Below, in pieces: positions 1 to 8,431 of a stretch of DNA of 48,272 nt (position 1 is its first letter; each line of letters starts with the position of its first letter). A model generated the notes under the pieces. It saw nothing but the letters and a program-made list of their open reading frames with translations, ran no database searches and had not been told where the DNA came from. The translations under genes and the position numbers were made by a program. This DNA is from Fidelibacterota bacterium SCGC AAA003-L08 (GTDB lineage: Bacteria; Fidelibacterota; Marinisomatia; SCGC-AAA003-L08; D37C17). The stretch is from contig ASPJ01000007.1 in assembly GCA_000405805.1 (NCBI GenBank), forward strand, positions 1 through 48,272. Direction: 5' to 3'.

Positions 1-1
1 A

Positions 2-688
2 GGCCAGTGGGAGCAAAATGGTGGTACATATGGCTTGGCAATAGGGGCTGTCCCTTCAAAAAAAATTCCTAATGTAGTAACTAAAATAACGGAGTCATTT
101 GTGAAAGAAAGAAACAAGTCTGATGAAAGTTTTCAGGATTATATCAATCGTGTAGGTAGAAAATACATGAAATCACTTATAGAAGATTATATGAGTGTTC
201 CAGCATATGAAGAAGATCCTACATATTATTCTGATTGGGGAGATCCTAGAGAGTTTTCTTTAGGTGATATGGGTATTGGAGAATGTGCAGGAGAAATTGT
301 TAGTCGAGAAGAATTTGAATTACAAATGGCTGAACGAATTTCTTTTGAAGCACAAATTGCTCTTGATGAAGAAAAATATATAGATGCAAAAGAAAAATCA
401 TTTGAAGCAATGCTACAGGCTGCTCGTGCCTTGATAAGGACGGAAAATTATGATATACCTGATAACCCAGAACTTATTATCAAAGAATTTAAATCACGAT
501 TTTATGATACTAAAAAATTCTATGATAAATATGCTAAAGGGAAGTTTGGTCGTTATTTATTAAAATATTTTGATAAAGATGGGAGTCAGATTAATAAAGA
601 TATTGCACGTCAATATGTTGAACAGTCTCAACTGTTTATAGAAGCATCTCATTCATGTTATGCCAATATATCAATGGAGGATCAATAA
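2..688 (+). CDS. sir: Ferredoxin/NAD(P)H-type nitrite/sulfite reductase, C-terminal part with HEPN domain (5' truncated by window edge)
   Basis: The frame is open from base 2 and reads GQWEQNGGTYGLAIGAVPSKKIP, so the ATG-like start inside it is not the gene start and the 5' part lies outside the window. The first ~50 visible residues match the C-terminal end of siroheme sulfite/nitrite reductases (YGLAIGAVP, then SFQDYINRVG). After a linker ending in GIGECAGEIVS, visible residues ~105-225 form an alpha-helical HEPN-like domain (FEAQIALDEEKY, AMLQAARALIRT, QLFIEASHSCYA). That fusion is, from memory, known for this reductase family in several bacterial phyla; the role of the HEPN part is not known to me. 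The [4Fe-4S]/siroheme cysteines are upstream of the window. Context (cysH, cysG, hem genes downstream) argues for assimilatory sulfite reduction. Stop is 2 bases before the next start. Confidence 0.85.
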   Translation, partial: GQWEQNGGTYGLAIGAVPSKKIPNVVTKITESFVKERNKSDESFQDYINRVGRKYMKSLIEDYMSVPAYEEDPTYYSDWGDPREFSLGDMGIGECAGEIVSREEFELQMAERISFEAQIALDEEKYIDAKEKSFEAMLQAARALIRTENYDIPDNPELIIKEFKSRFYDTKKFYDKYAKGKFGRYLLKYFDKDGSQINKDIARQYVEQSQLFIEASHSCYANISMEDQ

Positions 689-690
689 AA

Positions 691-1203
691 ATGTATAAGA
701 TTGGAGTTAAAAGAATGTTTAGTGTATTTAATGCTGATTTAGAGTTATTCATTCCTGTATTTCATGAATGGATTCAAAAAAATAAAATTCCTGATCATAT
801 CATGGTAGATGTTGCGGATTATAAACATATTCCAGATGGTCCTGGTATTATGCTTATAGCTCATGAAGGTAATTTTAGCATTGATTTGGAAAATGGTAAA
901 GCAGGATTACTCTATACTAGAAAACGGACACTAGGAGATGATGTCATTGATAATATTCAAGAAATAACATCAATTTTAGATTATGCATGTAAACTTTTGG
1001 AAAGTAATAATAGTTTAATTGGAAAGATAAATTTTAATAATCAATATAAGATAATATCAAATGACAGATATTATTTTCCAACAGACAAGCAATCTGAAAA
1101 AAAATTATTAGACTACTCCCAACAAGCATTTAGCAATGCTAATGTAGTGCTTGGAGAAACATATTCAGGGTCAAGATTAAATATCAAAATTGATAATAAG
1201 TGA
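691..1203 (+). CDS. Conserved protein of unknown function in the sulfate-reduction operon
   Basis: I do not assign a function. The start at 691 is preferred over an upstream in-frame codon inside the sulfite reductase gene because AATGGAGG lies 9-16 bases before it; this gives a 170-residue soluble protein. No signal peptide, membrane segment or Cys motif is visible. The central block (VADYKHIPDGPGIMLIAHEG, then GKAGLLYTRKR) is, as I recall, conserved in short proteins that sit beside nitrite/sulfite reductases, which suggests an accessory role. Separated by 2 bases from sir and 9 from cysH, so almost certainly co-transcribed. Confidence 0.7.
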   Translation: MYKIGVKRMFSVFNADLELFIPVFHEWIQKNKIPDHIMVDVADYKHIPDGPGIMLIAHEGNFSIDLENGKAGLLYTRKRTLGDDVIDNIQEITSILDYACKLLESNNSLIGKINFNNQYKIISNDRYYFPTDKQSEKKLLDYSQQAFSNANVVLGETYSGSRLNIKIDNK

Positions 1204-1212
1204 GGTGTAAAG

Positions 1213-1974
1213 ATGGATGTAAGTAACATACAAAACAATACTATTAGTGATAATAATAATTTTCCTTATCTATATGAGTCTGTATCGGTAATTCAAAAAA
1301 TTACTCAGCAGTTTCAAATTGAAAAGATAATTATGGGGACAGGTTTTGGAGCTCCAGGTATAGTCTTAATTGATATATTAAGGAAAATTAATTCAAATAT
1401 AAAAATATTCTATATTGATACAGATCTATTATTTCAAGAAACTTATGATCTAAAAGATAAATTAGAAGAATATTATAATATAAAATTTATAAGACTTTCT
1501 ACGAATGTATCTATAGGGGAACAAAAAGAATTGCATGGAGATAAATTGTGGAAAACTGACCCAAATTTATGCTGTAATATCCGAAAAGTAATTCCTTTAA
1601 AGAATGCACTGAAAGATTTTGATGTTTGGATTACAGGAATACGAAAATTTCAAACTCAGATGCGTAAAAATTCAAAGATTATTGATTATGATGAGCTTTA
1701 TAATGTGACGAAAGTGAATCCTTTAATAAATTGGACACATGATCAGGTTTGGGAATATATACGTATTAAAAATATTCCTTATAATAAGCTCCATGACAAA
1801 GGATATCCAAGTTTGGGCTGTACCCATTGCACTACATCTATTAAAAAAGGAGAAAATCATAGAGCAGGTCGTTGGAGAAACAAAAATAAAACTGAATGCG
1901 GATTACATTTTGGATATAAAAATGGAAAAGTTCAAGTGTTGAGAAATGGAGAAAAAGATAATGGATCAAAATAA
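1213..1974 (+). CDS. cysH: Assimilatory adenylyl-sulfate (APS/PAPS) reductase
   Basis: The 253-residue protein belongs to the PAPS reductase/ATP-sulfurylase-like fold that reduces activated sulfate to sulfite using thioredoxin or glutathione. It carries the two Cys pairs that ligate a [4Fe-4S] cluster in APS-type reductases: LCCNIRK near residues 117-123 and GCTHC near 200-206. The catalytic C-terminal Cys appears in KTECGLHF. The cluster-binding cysteines favour APS over PAPS as substrate, by family knowledge. It starts 9 bases after the unknown protein, with AGGTGTAAAG upstream, and overlaps the downstream cysG start. Product sulfite would feed the upstream sulfite reductase. Confidence 0.92.
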   Translation: MDVSNIQNNTISDNNNFPYLYESVSVIQKITQQFQIEKIIMGTGFGAPGIVLIDILRKINSNIKIFYIDTDLLFQETYDLKDKLEEYYNIKFIRLSTNVSIGEQKELHGDKLWKTDPNLCCNIRKVIPLKNALKDFDVWITGIRKFQTQMRKNSKIIDYDELYNVTKVNPLINWTHDQVWEYIRIKNIPYNKLHDKGYPSLGCTHCTTSIKKGENHRAGRWRNKNKTECGLHFGYKNGKVQVLRNGEKDNGSK

Positions 1975-3340
1975 TTTACTTCCTATTTTTCTAAAAGTTA
2001 AAAATCAACCATGTCTCATTGTTGGAGGTGGAAAAATTGCTTATCAAAAGATAAAACAACTCATAGCTTGTAAAGCAGACATAAGCGTTATTTCTAAAGA
2101 ATGTATAAATGAGATTGAAGAACTTTATAAAGATGATAAAATTAAATTAATTAAATCGAGGTATTATAAAAAATATATTAATGGGTATAAGCTTATTATT
2201 AGTGCAACATCAGATAATAAAGTTAATAAACAAGTATACTCTGATGCAGAGAAACTTAGAATTCCTGTTAATATTGTAGATGAGCCAGAATTATGTTCAT
2301 ATTATTTTGGGTCAGTTCATTCTCAAGGCAGTCTTAAAGTAGCAGTGTCTACAAATGGAGAAAGTCCATCAGCGGGTAAACGGATAAGAGATTTAATTGC
2401 AAGCAGTATGCCAAATAAAATTGATAGTATTATTAATAGATTTAATCAGTTAAGAAAAAAATTAAAATTAAATATGTCATATTATGATAAAAAGATATTT
2501 TTTGGTAATCTTGCAAAGAAACATATTAGCTTTAATAAAGGTAGAGTTGTTATTGTAGGCGCAGGCCCCGGTTCTCCTGATTTATTAACATTAAAGGCAG
2601 CAGAATCTATATCAAATGCAGATATTATATTGTATGATGCATTAATTCATCCAGATATTCTTTCCCTTGGATCAAAAAAGTGTAAGAAAATATTCGTAGG
2701 TAAGCGAAGTGGAGAGAGTTGTATAAAACAAAATGCAATTAATGAGATGATGAAAGATTTTGCAAAATCAGGTAAAATAGTAGTTAGACTTAAAGGAGGG
2801 GATCCATTTGTGTTTGGAAGGGGTGGTGAAGAGGCAATATTTTTACGAAACCACCAAATTCCTTTTAATATCATTCCAGGAATATCATCTGGGATTGGTG
2901 TAGCCACTCAAACAGGTATTCCTCTAACACATAGAGGTTACTCTAAAGGAGTTTTATTTCTAACGGGGCATCAATATGATGGTAATAATAATATAGATTG
3001 GGATTTAGTTTCCAAACTAAATACGACTCTTGTAATATATATGGGATATAAAAAACTAAATAAAATAGTTTCAGCTCTTATTAAATCGGGAAAAGATCCT
3101 AAAACACCAATTGGTCTTATAGAAAAAGGTACAACAGCACAGCAGAGAGTAACTATTGGTAACATTGGATCAATTAATGAAAAAATTAAAACGATGAAGT
3201 TAGAAACTCCTATTATGATTATCATTGGGGATGTTTTAAATATTTATAAATATTTAAAAGACAATATTGAAATTGATCCAACATTATATTCAGATACGAA
3301 TAATTTTGGAATACATCAGATTCAGGATATATCTAACTAA
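1961..3340 (+). CDS. cysG: Siroheme synthase: precorrin-2 dehydrogenase/ferrochelatase fused to uroporphyrinogen-III C-methyltransferase
   Basis: Two-domain CysG of about 459 residues, close to the E. coli length. The N-terminal half has the NAD-binding GGGKIAYQK, the SATSDNKVN segment that carries the catalytic Asp of the dehydrogenase/chelatase, and VAVSTNGESP. The C-terminal half is a SUMT methylase (VGAGPGSPDLLT, VRLKGGDPFVFGRGGEE, PGISS, TGIPLTHRG). It turns uroporphyrinogen III into siroheme, the cofactor of the upstream sulfite reductase. An ATG at 1946 is also in frame, but 1961 has GGAG at a better distance (1948-1951). Either start overlaps the end of cysH, suggesting translational coupling. 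Confidence 0.92.
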   Translation: MDQNNLLPIFLKVKNQPCLIVGGGKIAYQKIKQLIACKADISVISKECINEIEELYKDDKIKLIKSRYYKKYINGYKLIISATSDNKVNKQVYSDAEKLRIPVNIVDEPELCSYYFGSVHSQGSLKVAVSTNGESPSAGKRIRDLIASSMPNKIDSIINRFNQLRKKLKLNMSYYDKKIFFGNLAKKHISFNKGRVVIVGAGPGSPDLLTLKAAESISNADIILYDALIHPDILSLGSKKCKKIFVGKRSGESCIKQNAINEMMKDFAKSGKIVVRLKGGDPFVFGRGGEEAIFLRNHQIPFNIIPGISSGIGVATQTGIPLTHRGYSKGVLFLTGHQYDGNNNIDWDLVSKLNTTLVIYMGYKKLNKIVSALIKSGKDPKTPIGLIEKGTTAQQRVTIGNIGSINEKIKTMKLETPIMIIIGDVLNIYKYLKDNIEIDPTLYSDTNNFGIHQIQDISN

Positions 3341-3347
3341 AGGAATT

Positions 3348-4406
3348 ATGGAATACAAGTATAAACATAAAATAAAATATATAGATTTTAATAATATTAC
3401 ATTATTATCCTGGCATATTCGAGATACATCAATAGAACATATTTCTAGACTCTCAAAGATTGTCACTCCTAGTAATCTATATAAAATTATTTTTCCTTAT
3501 GAATTTATTATTCTCTCAACATGTAATAGGGTAGAGATATATATATATTCTTATAAAAGTCAAAAACTGTCGGAAGATATAAAAACATTTATTAATAATG
3601 AACTTGGAAATGATAAATGTATATTAGGTTCTCTTGATTTGCTAGAAGGTAAGAGGGCTTACAGGCATCTGTTGGAAGTTACTGCAGGATTAAAATCACT
3701 TGCGCTAGGAGAATATCAGATACAAGGACAGGTAAAAAATGCATATATAAATGCAATGCGAGATCGTTATATAAGTAGCTATTTAATTTCAATCTTTGAA
3801 TCTGCATTAAAAACTGGCAAGCGAATAAGGACTGAAACTGAAATTGGGCATAATAATATATCTCTTAGTTCATTAGCTATAGATATGATGTTTCAATTAA
3901 ATAAACCCAAAAAAGAAAATCCAATTTTAATTGTAGGAACAGGAAAGATGTCTAAACTTGCAGCTGAATATTTTTTTAAATTGGGTCATAAATCTATTAT
4001 TTTCTTTAGTAATAATCCTGATAAAAGAAAAGATTTTGCAAAGAAATATAGTTCTGTAGTTCTATCTTTAAAAGAGCTTGAATTATATATGAAAAAATAT
4101 AAATTTATTTTTTCAGCAATTTCATCATCAGGGCCAAATATTTCATCAAGTTCATTGGAAGGAAGATTAGGACTACTATCTATTATTGACCTGAGTGTTC
4201 CAAGTTATTTTCGCAAATCAGCAACAACAAATTCAAATTCAATTATTATAGATATGGATACAATTAAACAATTAGAATCCAGTTATTTTCGAATGTTGAA
4301 GCCAACTTTGAAAAAGTGTGAATATATTCTTAATGAGGAGATTAATGGTTTTGTATTGGATCATAGACATCGATATGAACTAAGCAGAGCACAAATCAGC
4401 AGCTGA
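3348..4406 (+). CDS. hemA: Glutamyl-tRNA reductase, lacking most of the C-terminal dimerisation domain
   Basis: First enzyme of the C5 tetrapyrrole pathway, reducing Glu-tRNA to glutamate-1-semialdehyde with NADPH. Start 3348 follows AAGGAATT; an earlier in-frame codon would overlap cysG by 74 bases and add unlikely sequence. The catalytic Cys is residue 59 in LSTCNRVEIY, followed by GEYQIQGQVKNAY and by the NADPH-binding VGTGKMSKLAAEYF. The 352-residue protein stops soon after the helix start LKKCEYILNEEI, so the ~80-100-residue dimerisation domain of typical ~420-residue HemA is largely missing. The TGA stop is followed after four codons by TAA, so readthrough does not restore the domain. 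Eight bases separate it from the cysG stop. Confidence 0.9.
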   Translation: MEYKYKHKIKYIDFNNITLLSWHIRDTSIEHISRLSKIVTPSNLYKIIFPYEFIILSTCNRVEIYIYSYKSQKLSEDIKTFINNELGNDKCILGSLDLLEGKRAYRHLLEVTAGLKSLALGEYQIQGQVKNAYINAMRDRYISSYLISIFESALKTGKRIRTETEIGHNNISLSSLAIDMMFQLNKPKKENPILIVGTGKMSKLAAEYFFKLGHKSIIFFSNNPDKRKDFAKKYSSVVLSLKELELYMKKYKFIFSAISSSGPNISSSSLEGRLGLLSIIDLSVPSYFRKSATTNSNSIIIDMDTIKQLESSYFRMLKPTLKKCEYILNEEINGFVLDHRHRYELSRAQISS

Positions 4407-4422
4407 TCTTATAGTATATAAA

Positions 4423-5343
4423 ATGATTAAACAAATTACATTCGGAACACGAGGAAGCCCACTGGCTATTATCCAAACTAATAGAGTTATTTCACAATTA
4501 GAAACAATATATCCAGATATTAAATGTATATCTAAAATTATTGAAACATATGGAGATAAAGATCAGAAGTCTTCATTAACTTTAACAGAGCATCTTGGAA
4601 TTTTTGCAACAGAAATTCAATCTTCATTAATTAATAAAGAAATTGATGCAGCAGTACATAGTCTCAAAGATTTACCAATTAATCATTTAAAGAAATTAAA
4701 AATAGCTGCAATTCCAAATAGAGAGGATCCAGCGGATATATTATATCATCCAGATGGACTGAGTTTACACGACCTCCCATCGGGCTCTATCATAGGCACC
4801 TGTAGTCTACGAAGAACAGGACAATTGAGAAATTTAAGAAAAGATATTATTATCAGAGATATACGTGGAAATGTGGAAACACGTATGGAAAAAGTACATA
4901 CCGGCCAATATGATGCAATTGTTTTAGCAGCCGCAGGATTAATACGCTTAAAATATGATATTTCAAAATATTATAAATTTAGTTTTGATGAAATACTGCC
5001 TGCCCCAGGGCAAGGAGCATTAGCTGTTGAAATTCGTAAAGATAATCAGGAATTAGAATCTATATTAGCAAAGATTGACGATATCAAGATAAGAGAATCT
5101 GTTGAAGTTGAAAGAGAAATATTAAATAATATTGGAGGGGGATGTAGTATTCCTATTGGTACAATCACCTCATCTAAAGTAGACTCATTAGATACAATAG
5201 CCTGTATTGTAGATCCTCAAACAGGAAAAAAGACTCTTATTAAAGAAACTAATTGGAAAGGTGTAGGCAAAGAACTAGCAAAAACTATTTCTAAAAAATT
5301 ATTATCTAATGGTGGAAAAAAAATAATATCAAAGTATAATTAA
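4423..5343 (+). CDS. hemC: Porphobilinogen deaminase (hydroxymethylbilane synthase)
   Basis: Condenses four porphobilinogens to hydroxymethylbilane in the cytosol. Family signatures are in order: GTRGSPLAIIQT (residues 8-19), HSLKDLP (79-85), GTCSLRRTGQL (125-135), RDIRGNVETRMEK (145-157), PAPGQGALAVE, and the dipyrromethane cofactor Cys241 in GGGCSIPIG. Length of 306 is typical. It starts 16 bases after hemA and its stop codon overlaps the hemD start by one base (TAATG). Confidence 0.96.
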   Translation: MIKQITFGTRGSPLAIIQTNRVISQLETIYPDIKCISKIIETYGDKDQKSSLTLTEHLGIFATEIQSSLINKEIDAAVHSLKDLPINHLKKLKIAAIPNREDPADILYHPDGLSLHDLPSGSIIGTCSLRRTGQLRNLRKDIIIRDIRGNVETRMEKVHTGQYDAIVLAAAGLIRLKYDISKYYKFSFDEILPAPGQGALAVEIRKDNQELESILAKIDDIKIRESVEVEREILNNIGGGCSIPIGTITSSKVDSLDTIACIVDPQTGKKTLIKETNWKGVGKELAKTISKKLLSNGGKKIISKYN

Positions 5344-6098
5344 TGTTAAAGACAGTTATAACTAGAGCCCCCAATGAAAGAGTTAGAGAAATTTTCAAAT
5401 CTAATGCTCATGTAGAATTTCATTTCTTTTCTTATTACAAATATGAAAGTTTACCTATTAATAAAAATTTTATTAAAAATATTCATCAAGGATATTTTGA
5501 CTGGATTGTCATTACAAGCTACAAATCATGGGAATTATTAATAAAGCAACTTGATAATAGTAATATGGATATACCAAAACAGACCAAAATAGCTGCTTTT
5601 GGGCCAGAAACTGCAAGACGAATTGTTCAATTAGGCAGAGAAGTGAATTTTATTAAGAATGTAAAAAATTCAAAATATTTTGCATCATTATTAGCAGAAT
5701 TATTAGAAGAGGATTCAAAAATTGCATATCCAGCCAGTTCATCTGCAGGGGGACAAATTGAAGAAATATTTTCTCAAGCAAATATGCAAATTATTCGTCA
5801 AAATATTTACAAACCAAATAGTATATTAGATGATAATAAAATAGCAGAAATGATTTATGATTCTAATCTAGATAGTATTGTTTTTTTAAGTGCAGCATCA
5901 GTAAAATTATTTATAGAAAAATGCTCGGAAGAGTCATTGAATAAGATAAAAAATATGAAATTATTTGCAATAGGGGCAGAGACAGCATCAATGCTTGAGA
6001 AATATAAATATCAAGATATAAGTACCCCAGATTATCCTAGCATAAAAGATTTGTCTAAAATAATTTATAATTTTTCAGAAGGATTTAGTAGGGAATAG
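5343..6098 (+). CDS. hemD: Uroporphyrinogen-III synthase
   Basis: A 251-residue HemD-like protein that would cyclise hydroxymethylbilane to uroporphyrinogen III. HemD sequences are poorly conserved, but the two-lobed pattern is visible: VITSYKSWELL and AAFGPETARRI in the first half, then YPASSSAG, VFLSAASVKLF and FAIGAETASML in the second. Position between hemC and hemB, with a one-base overlap to hemC, supports the call strongly. No upstream ribosome site separate from hemC is obvious, suggesting re-initiation. Confidence 0.9.
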   Translation: MLKTVITRAPNERVREIFKSNAHVEFHFFSYYKYESLPINKNFIKNIHQGYFDWIVITSYKSWELLIKQLDNSNMDIPKQTKIAAFGPETARRIVQLGREVNFIKNVKNSKYFASLLAELLEEDSKIAYPASSSAGGQIEEIFSQANMQIIRQNIYKPNSILDDNKIAEMIYDSNLDSIVFLSAASVKLFIEKCSEESLNKIKNMKLFAIGAETASMLEKYKYQDISTPDYPSIKDLSKIIYNFSEGFSRE

Positions 6099-6102
6099 TA
6101 TA

Positions 6103-7083
6103 ATGTCAAAACTGCCGACAAGACTTAGAAGAAATCCCGTATTAAGACAACTTGTAGAGGAAACTTGTTTGTCAATTAATGATTTAGTTCAACCAATTTT
6201 TGTTACTTATAGTAATGAGAAAACAGAAATTCCATCAATGCCAGGTCAATATCATATTCCACTAGATGTAATTGAAAAGGAGGTGGAACAATTAGTTGAT
6301 CTAGGTATTAGTGCAATAATTTTATTTGGTATACCAGCATCAAAAGATGAAAAGGGATTAGATGCAATCAATGATAAAGGTATTGTACAACAAGCTATAA
6401 GAAAAATTAAACAACATTTTCCTGATTTATTAGTTATTACAGATGTTTGTTTCTGTCAATATACTATACATGGACATTGTGGAATTTTAGATGATAAAGG
6501 ACTCATTAATAGAAAGGAAAGCTTAGAATATCTGCAAAAACAAGTTATATCACATGCAAATGCAGGGGCAGATGTTGTTGCACCATCATGTATGATAGAT
6601 GAAATGATAAAATATATCCGTAAAGTTTTAGATAATAGTGGCTATGAAGATATAAGCATATTAAGCTATGCAGTAAAATATGCTTCATCATTCTATGGTC
6701 CTTTTCGAGATGCAGCTCATTCTACTCCAAAACATGGAGATAGACAATCTTATCAAATATATCCAGGAAATATTCAAGAAGCTTTAAAAGAAGCCAAAAT
6801 TGATGAGGATGAAGGAGCAGATATTATAATGGTAAAACCTGCTTTGCCTTATTTAGATGTAATTCATCAAGTAAAAAATATGGTTCAATGTCCTGTAGCA
6901 GCATATCAAGTAAGTGGAGAATATGCAATGATTAAAGCAGCATCAGAAAAGGGATGGCTTGATGAAAATAAATGTATTATAGAATCATTGACAGGAATCA
7001 AACGCGCAGGAGCTAATTTTATAATCACTTATTTTGCCATAAGTGCAGCTCAATTAATTAAAAAAATATCAAATGAAAAATAA
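6103..7083 (+). CDS. hemB: Delta-aminolevulinic acid dehydratase (porphobilinogen synthase), zinc type
   Basis: Joins two aminolevulinates to porphobilinogen. The active-site zinc cysteines C116, C118 and C126 are present in DVCFCQYTIHGHC, which marks the Zn-dependent rather than the Mg-only class. The two lysines of the active site are K192 (YAVKYASSFYGPFRD) and K245 (MVKPALPYLD). Length 326 is standard. It starts 4 bases after hemD, and its end overlaps hemL by 11 bases. Confidence 0.96.
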   Translation: MSKLPTRLRRNPVLRQLVEETCLSINDLVQPIFVTYSNEKTEIPSMPGQYHIPLDVIEKEVEQLVDLGISAIILFGIPASKDEKGLDAINDKGIVQQAIRKIKQHFPDLLVITDVCFCQYTIHGHCGILDDKGLINRKESLEYLQKQVISHANAGADVVAPSCMIDEMIKYIRKVLDNSGYEDISILSYAVKYASSFYGPFRDAAHSTPKHGDRQSYQIYPGNIQEALKEAKIDEDEGADIIMVKPALPYLDVIHQVKNMVQCPVAAYQVSGEYAMIKAASEKGWLDENKCIIESLTGIKRAGANFIITYFAISAAQLIKKISNEK

Positions 7084-8344
7084 TCGTTCTAAGGAAATAT
7101 TTGACAGATTAAAAAAATCTATTCCAGGAGGAGTAAATAGTCCTGTTCGAGCATTTAAATCGGTTAATTCAGACCCAATAGTAATCAAGTCAGGTAAAGG
7201 ATCAATTATTAAAGATGAAGATGGAAATCAATATATTGATTTTGTAGGATCCTGGGGCCCTTTAATCCTAGGACATGCTCATCCTTCAGTTATTAAAGCT
7301 GTATTAGAGGCCGTAGAAAAAGGAGTGTCGTTTGGAGCGTCAACAGAATTAGAAGCTGAACTAGCTGAAATGATTGTAAAAGCAGTCCCATCAATCGAGA
7401 TGATTAGATTTGTAAATTCTGGAACAGAAGCAACAATGAGTGCAGTTAGATTGGCAAGAGCATATACAAAAAGAGATATTATTATTAAATTCGAAGGTTG
7501 TTATCATGGGCATGCAGATTTATTTCTTTCGAAATCAGGTTCAGGGATGGCAGAAATGGATGAACCCGTAAGTGCTGGAATTCCTGATTCTACAATATCA
7601 GAGACAATAACATTGCCCTATAATGACTTGGAATCAATTGAAAGAATATTTAACAAAAAGGGAAATAAAATTGCAGCTGTTATAGTAGAACCCATTGCAG
7701 GGAATATGGGTGTTATTCTGCCTATCCCAGATTTTTTAGAGAGATTAAGAGGCATAACTGAAGAATATGGTTCCATCTTAATATTTGATGAAGTAATTAC
7801 TGGATTTCGTGTTAATTACGGTGGAGCTCAGAAAATATATAATATTTGTCCAGACATTACATGCTTAGGTAAAATTATTGGTGGTGGTTTTCCTGTGGGG
7901 GCTTATGGAGGAAATCATGATATTATGAAGATGATTGCTCCACAAGGATCAGTCTATCAAGCAGGCACATTATCAGGAAATCCTGTGGCGATGTCAGCAG
8001 GTCTAGCTACATTGAAAAATTTAAACAATAAAGTTTATTCTGATTTAGAAAACAGGGGAGCATATGTTGAAGGATTATTAATTAATACATTTAAAGAAGA
8101 AAATATTACAGTTCAAATTCCACGATGCGGTTCCATGTTTGGGCTATTTTTCTCTCCATCAACAATTAATAATTGGAATGATGTCTTATCATCTAAACTA
8201 GAGTTTTTTAAAGACTTTCATTTAAAGATGCTAAAAAATGGAATTTATTTACCTCCTTCACCTTTTGAATCATATTTTATTTCTACTAGTCATACTATAG
8301 AAGATATAATAAAATTCTCATCAGCCATTAAAAAAAGTAAATAA
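7073..8344 (+). CDS. hemL: Glutamate-1-semialdehyde 2,1-aminomutase
   Basis: PLP enzyme converting glutamate-1-semialdehyde to 5-aminolevulinate, the partner of HemA. The PLP lysine is K267 in CLGKIIGGGFPVGAYGG; other family blocks are PGGVNSPVRAF (18-28), FVNSGTEATMSAVRLAR (113-129), IFDEVITGFR and YQAGTLSGNPVAM. The 423-residue length is normal. The ATG lies inside hemB (11-base overlap). It is the last gene of the sulfate/siroheme operon; a promoter-like sequence for the next gene starts 15 bases after its stop. Confidence 0.96.
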   Translation: MKNNRSKEIFDRLKKSIPGGVNSPVRAFKSVNSDPIVIKSGKGSIIKDEDGNQYIDFVGSWGPLILGHAHPSVIKAVLEAVEKGVSFGASTELEAELAEMIVKAVPSIEMIRFVNSGTEATMSAVRLARAYTKRDIIIKFEGCYHGHADLFLSKSGSGMAEMDEPVSAGIPDSTISETITLPYNDLESIERIFNKKGNKIAAVIVEPIAGNMGVILPIPDFLERLRGITEEYGSILIFDEVITGFRVNYGGAQKIYNICPDITCLGKIIGGGFPVGAYGGNHDIMKMIAPQGSVYQAGTLSGNPVAMSAGLATLKNLNNKVYSDLENRGAYVEGLLINTFKEENITVQIPRCGSMFGLFFSPSTINNWNDVLSSKLEFFKDFHLKMLKNGIYLPPSPFESYFISTSHTIEDIIKFSSAIKKSK

Positions 8345-8359
8345 AAAATATTTATAATA

Positions 8360-8388
8360 TTGAGTTTAATCAACTTCTCAACTATATT
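8360..8388 (+). promoter_or_regulatory. Candidate sigma-70-type promoter for the repeat protein
   Basis: TTGAGT (8360-8365) and TATATT (8383-8388) are separated by 17 bases. It would give a leader of about 35-40 bases before the start at 8432, which has TGGAGG. Its position argues that translation starts at 8432, not at the TTG at 8360 in the same frame. Confidence 0.45.
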
Positions 8389-8431
8389 TATAGATAGACA
8401 TCTTTCAATTAATCACTATTTGGAGGCATTA

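Noticed and set aside
1739..1942. Overlapping reading frame inside cysH
   Set aside because: Shadow of the strongly conserved cysH frame, no ribosome site.
4404..4406. TGA ending hemA as a second selenocysteine codon
   Set aside because: Reading through gives only four codons before TAA, no homologous sequence follows, and no SECIS-like hairpin is evident.
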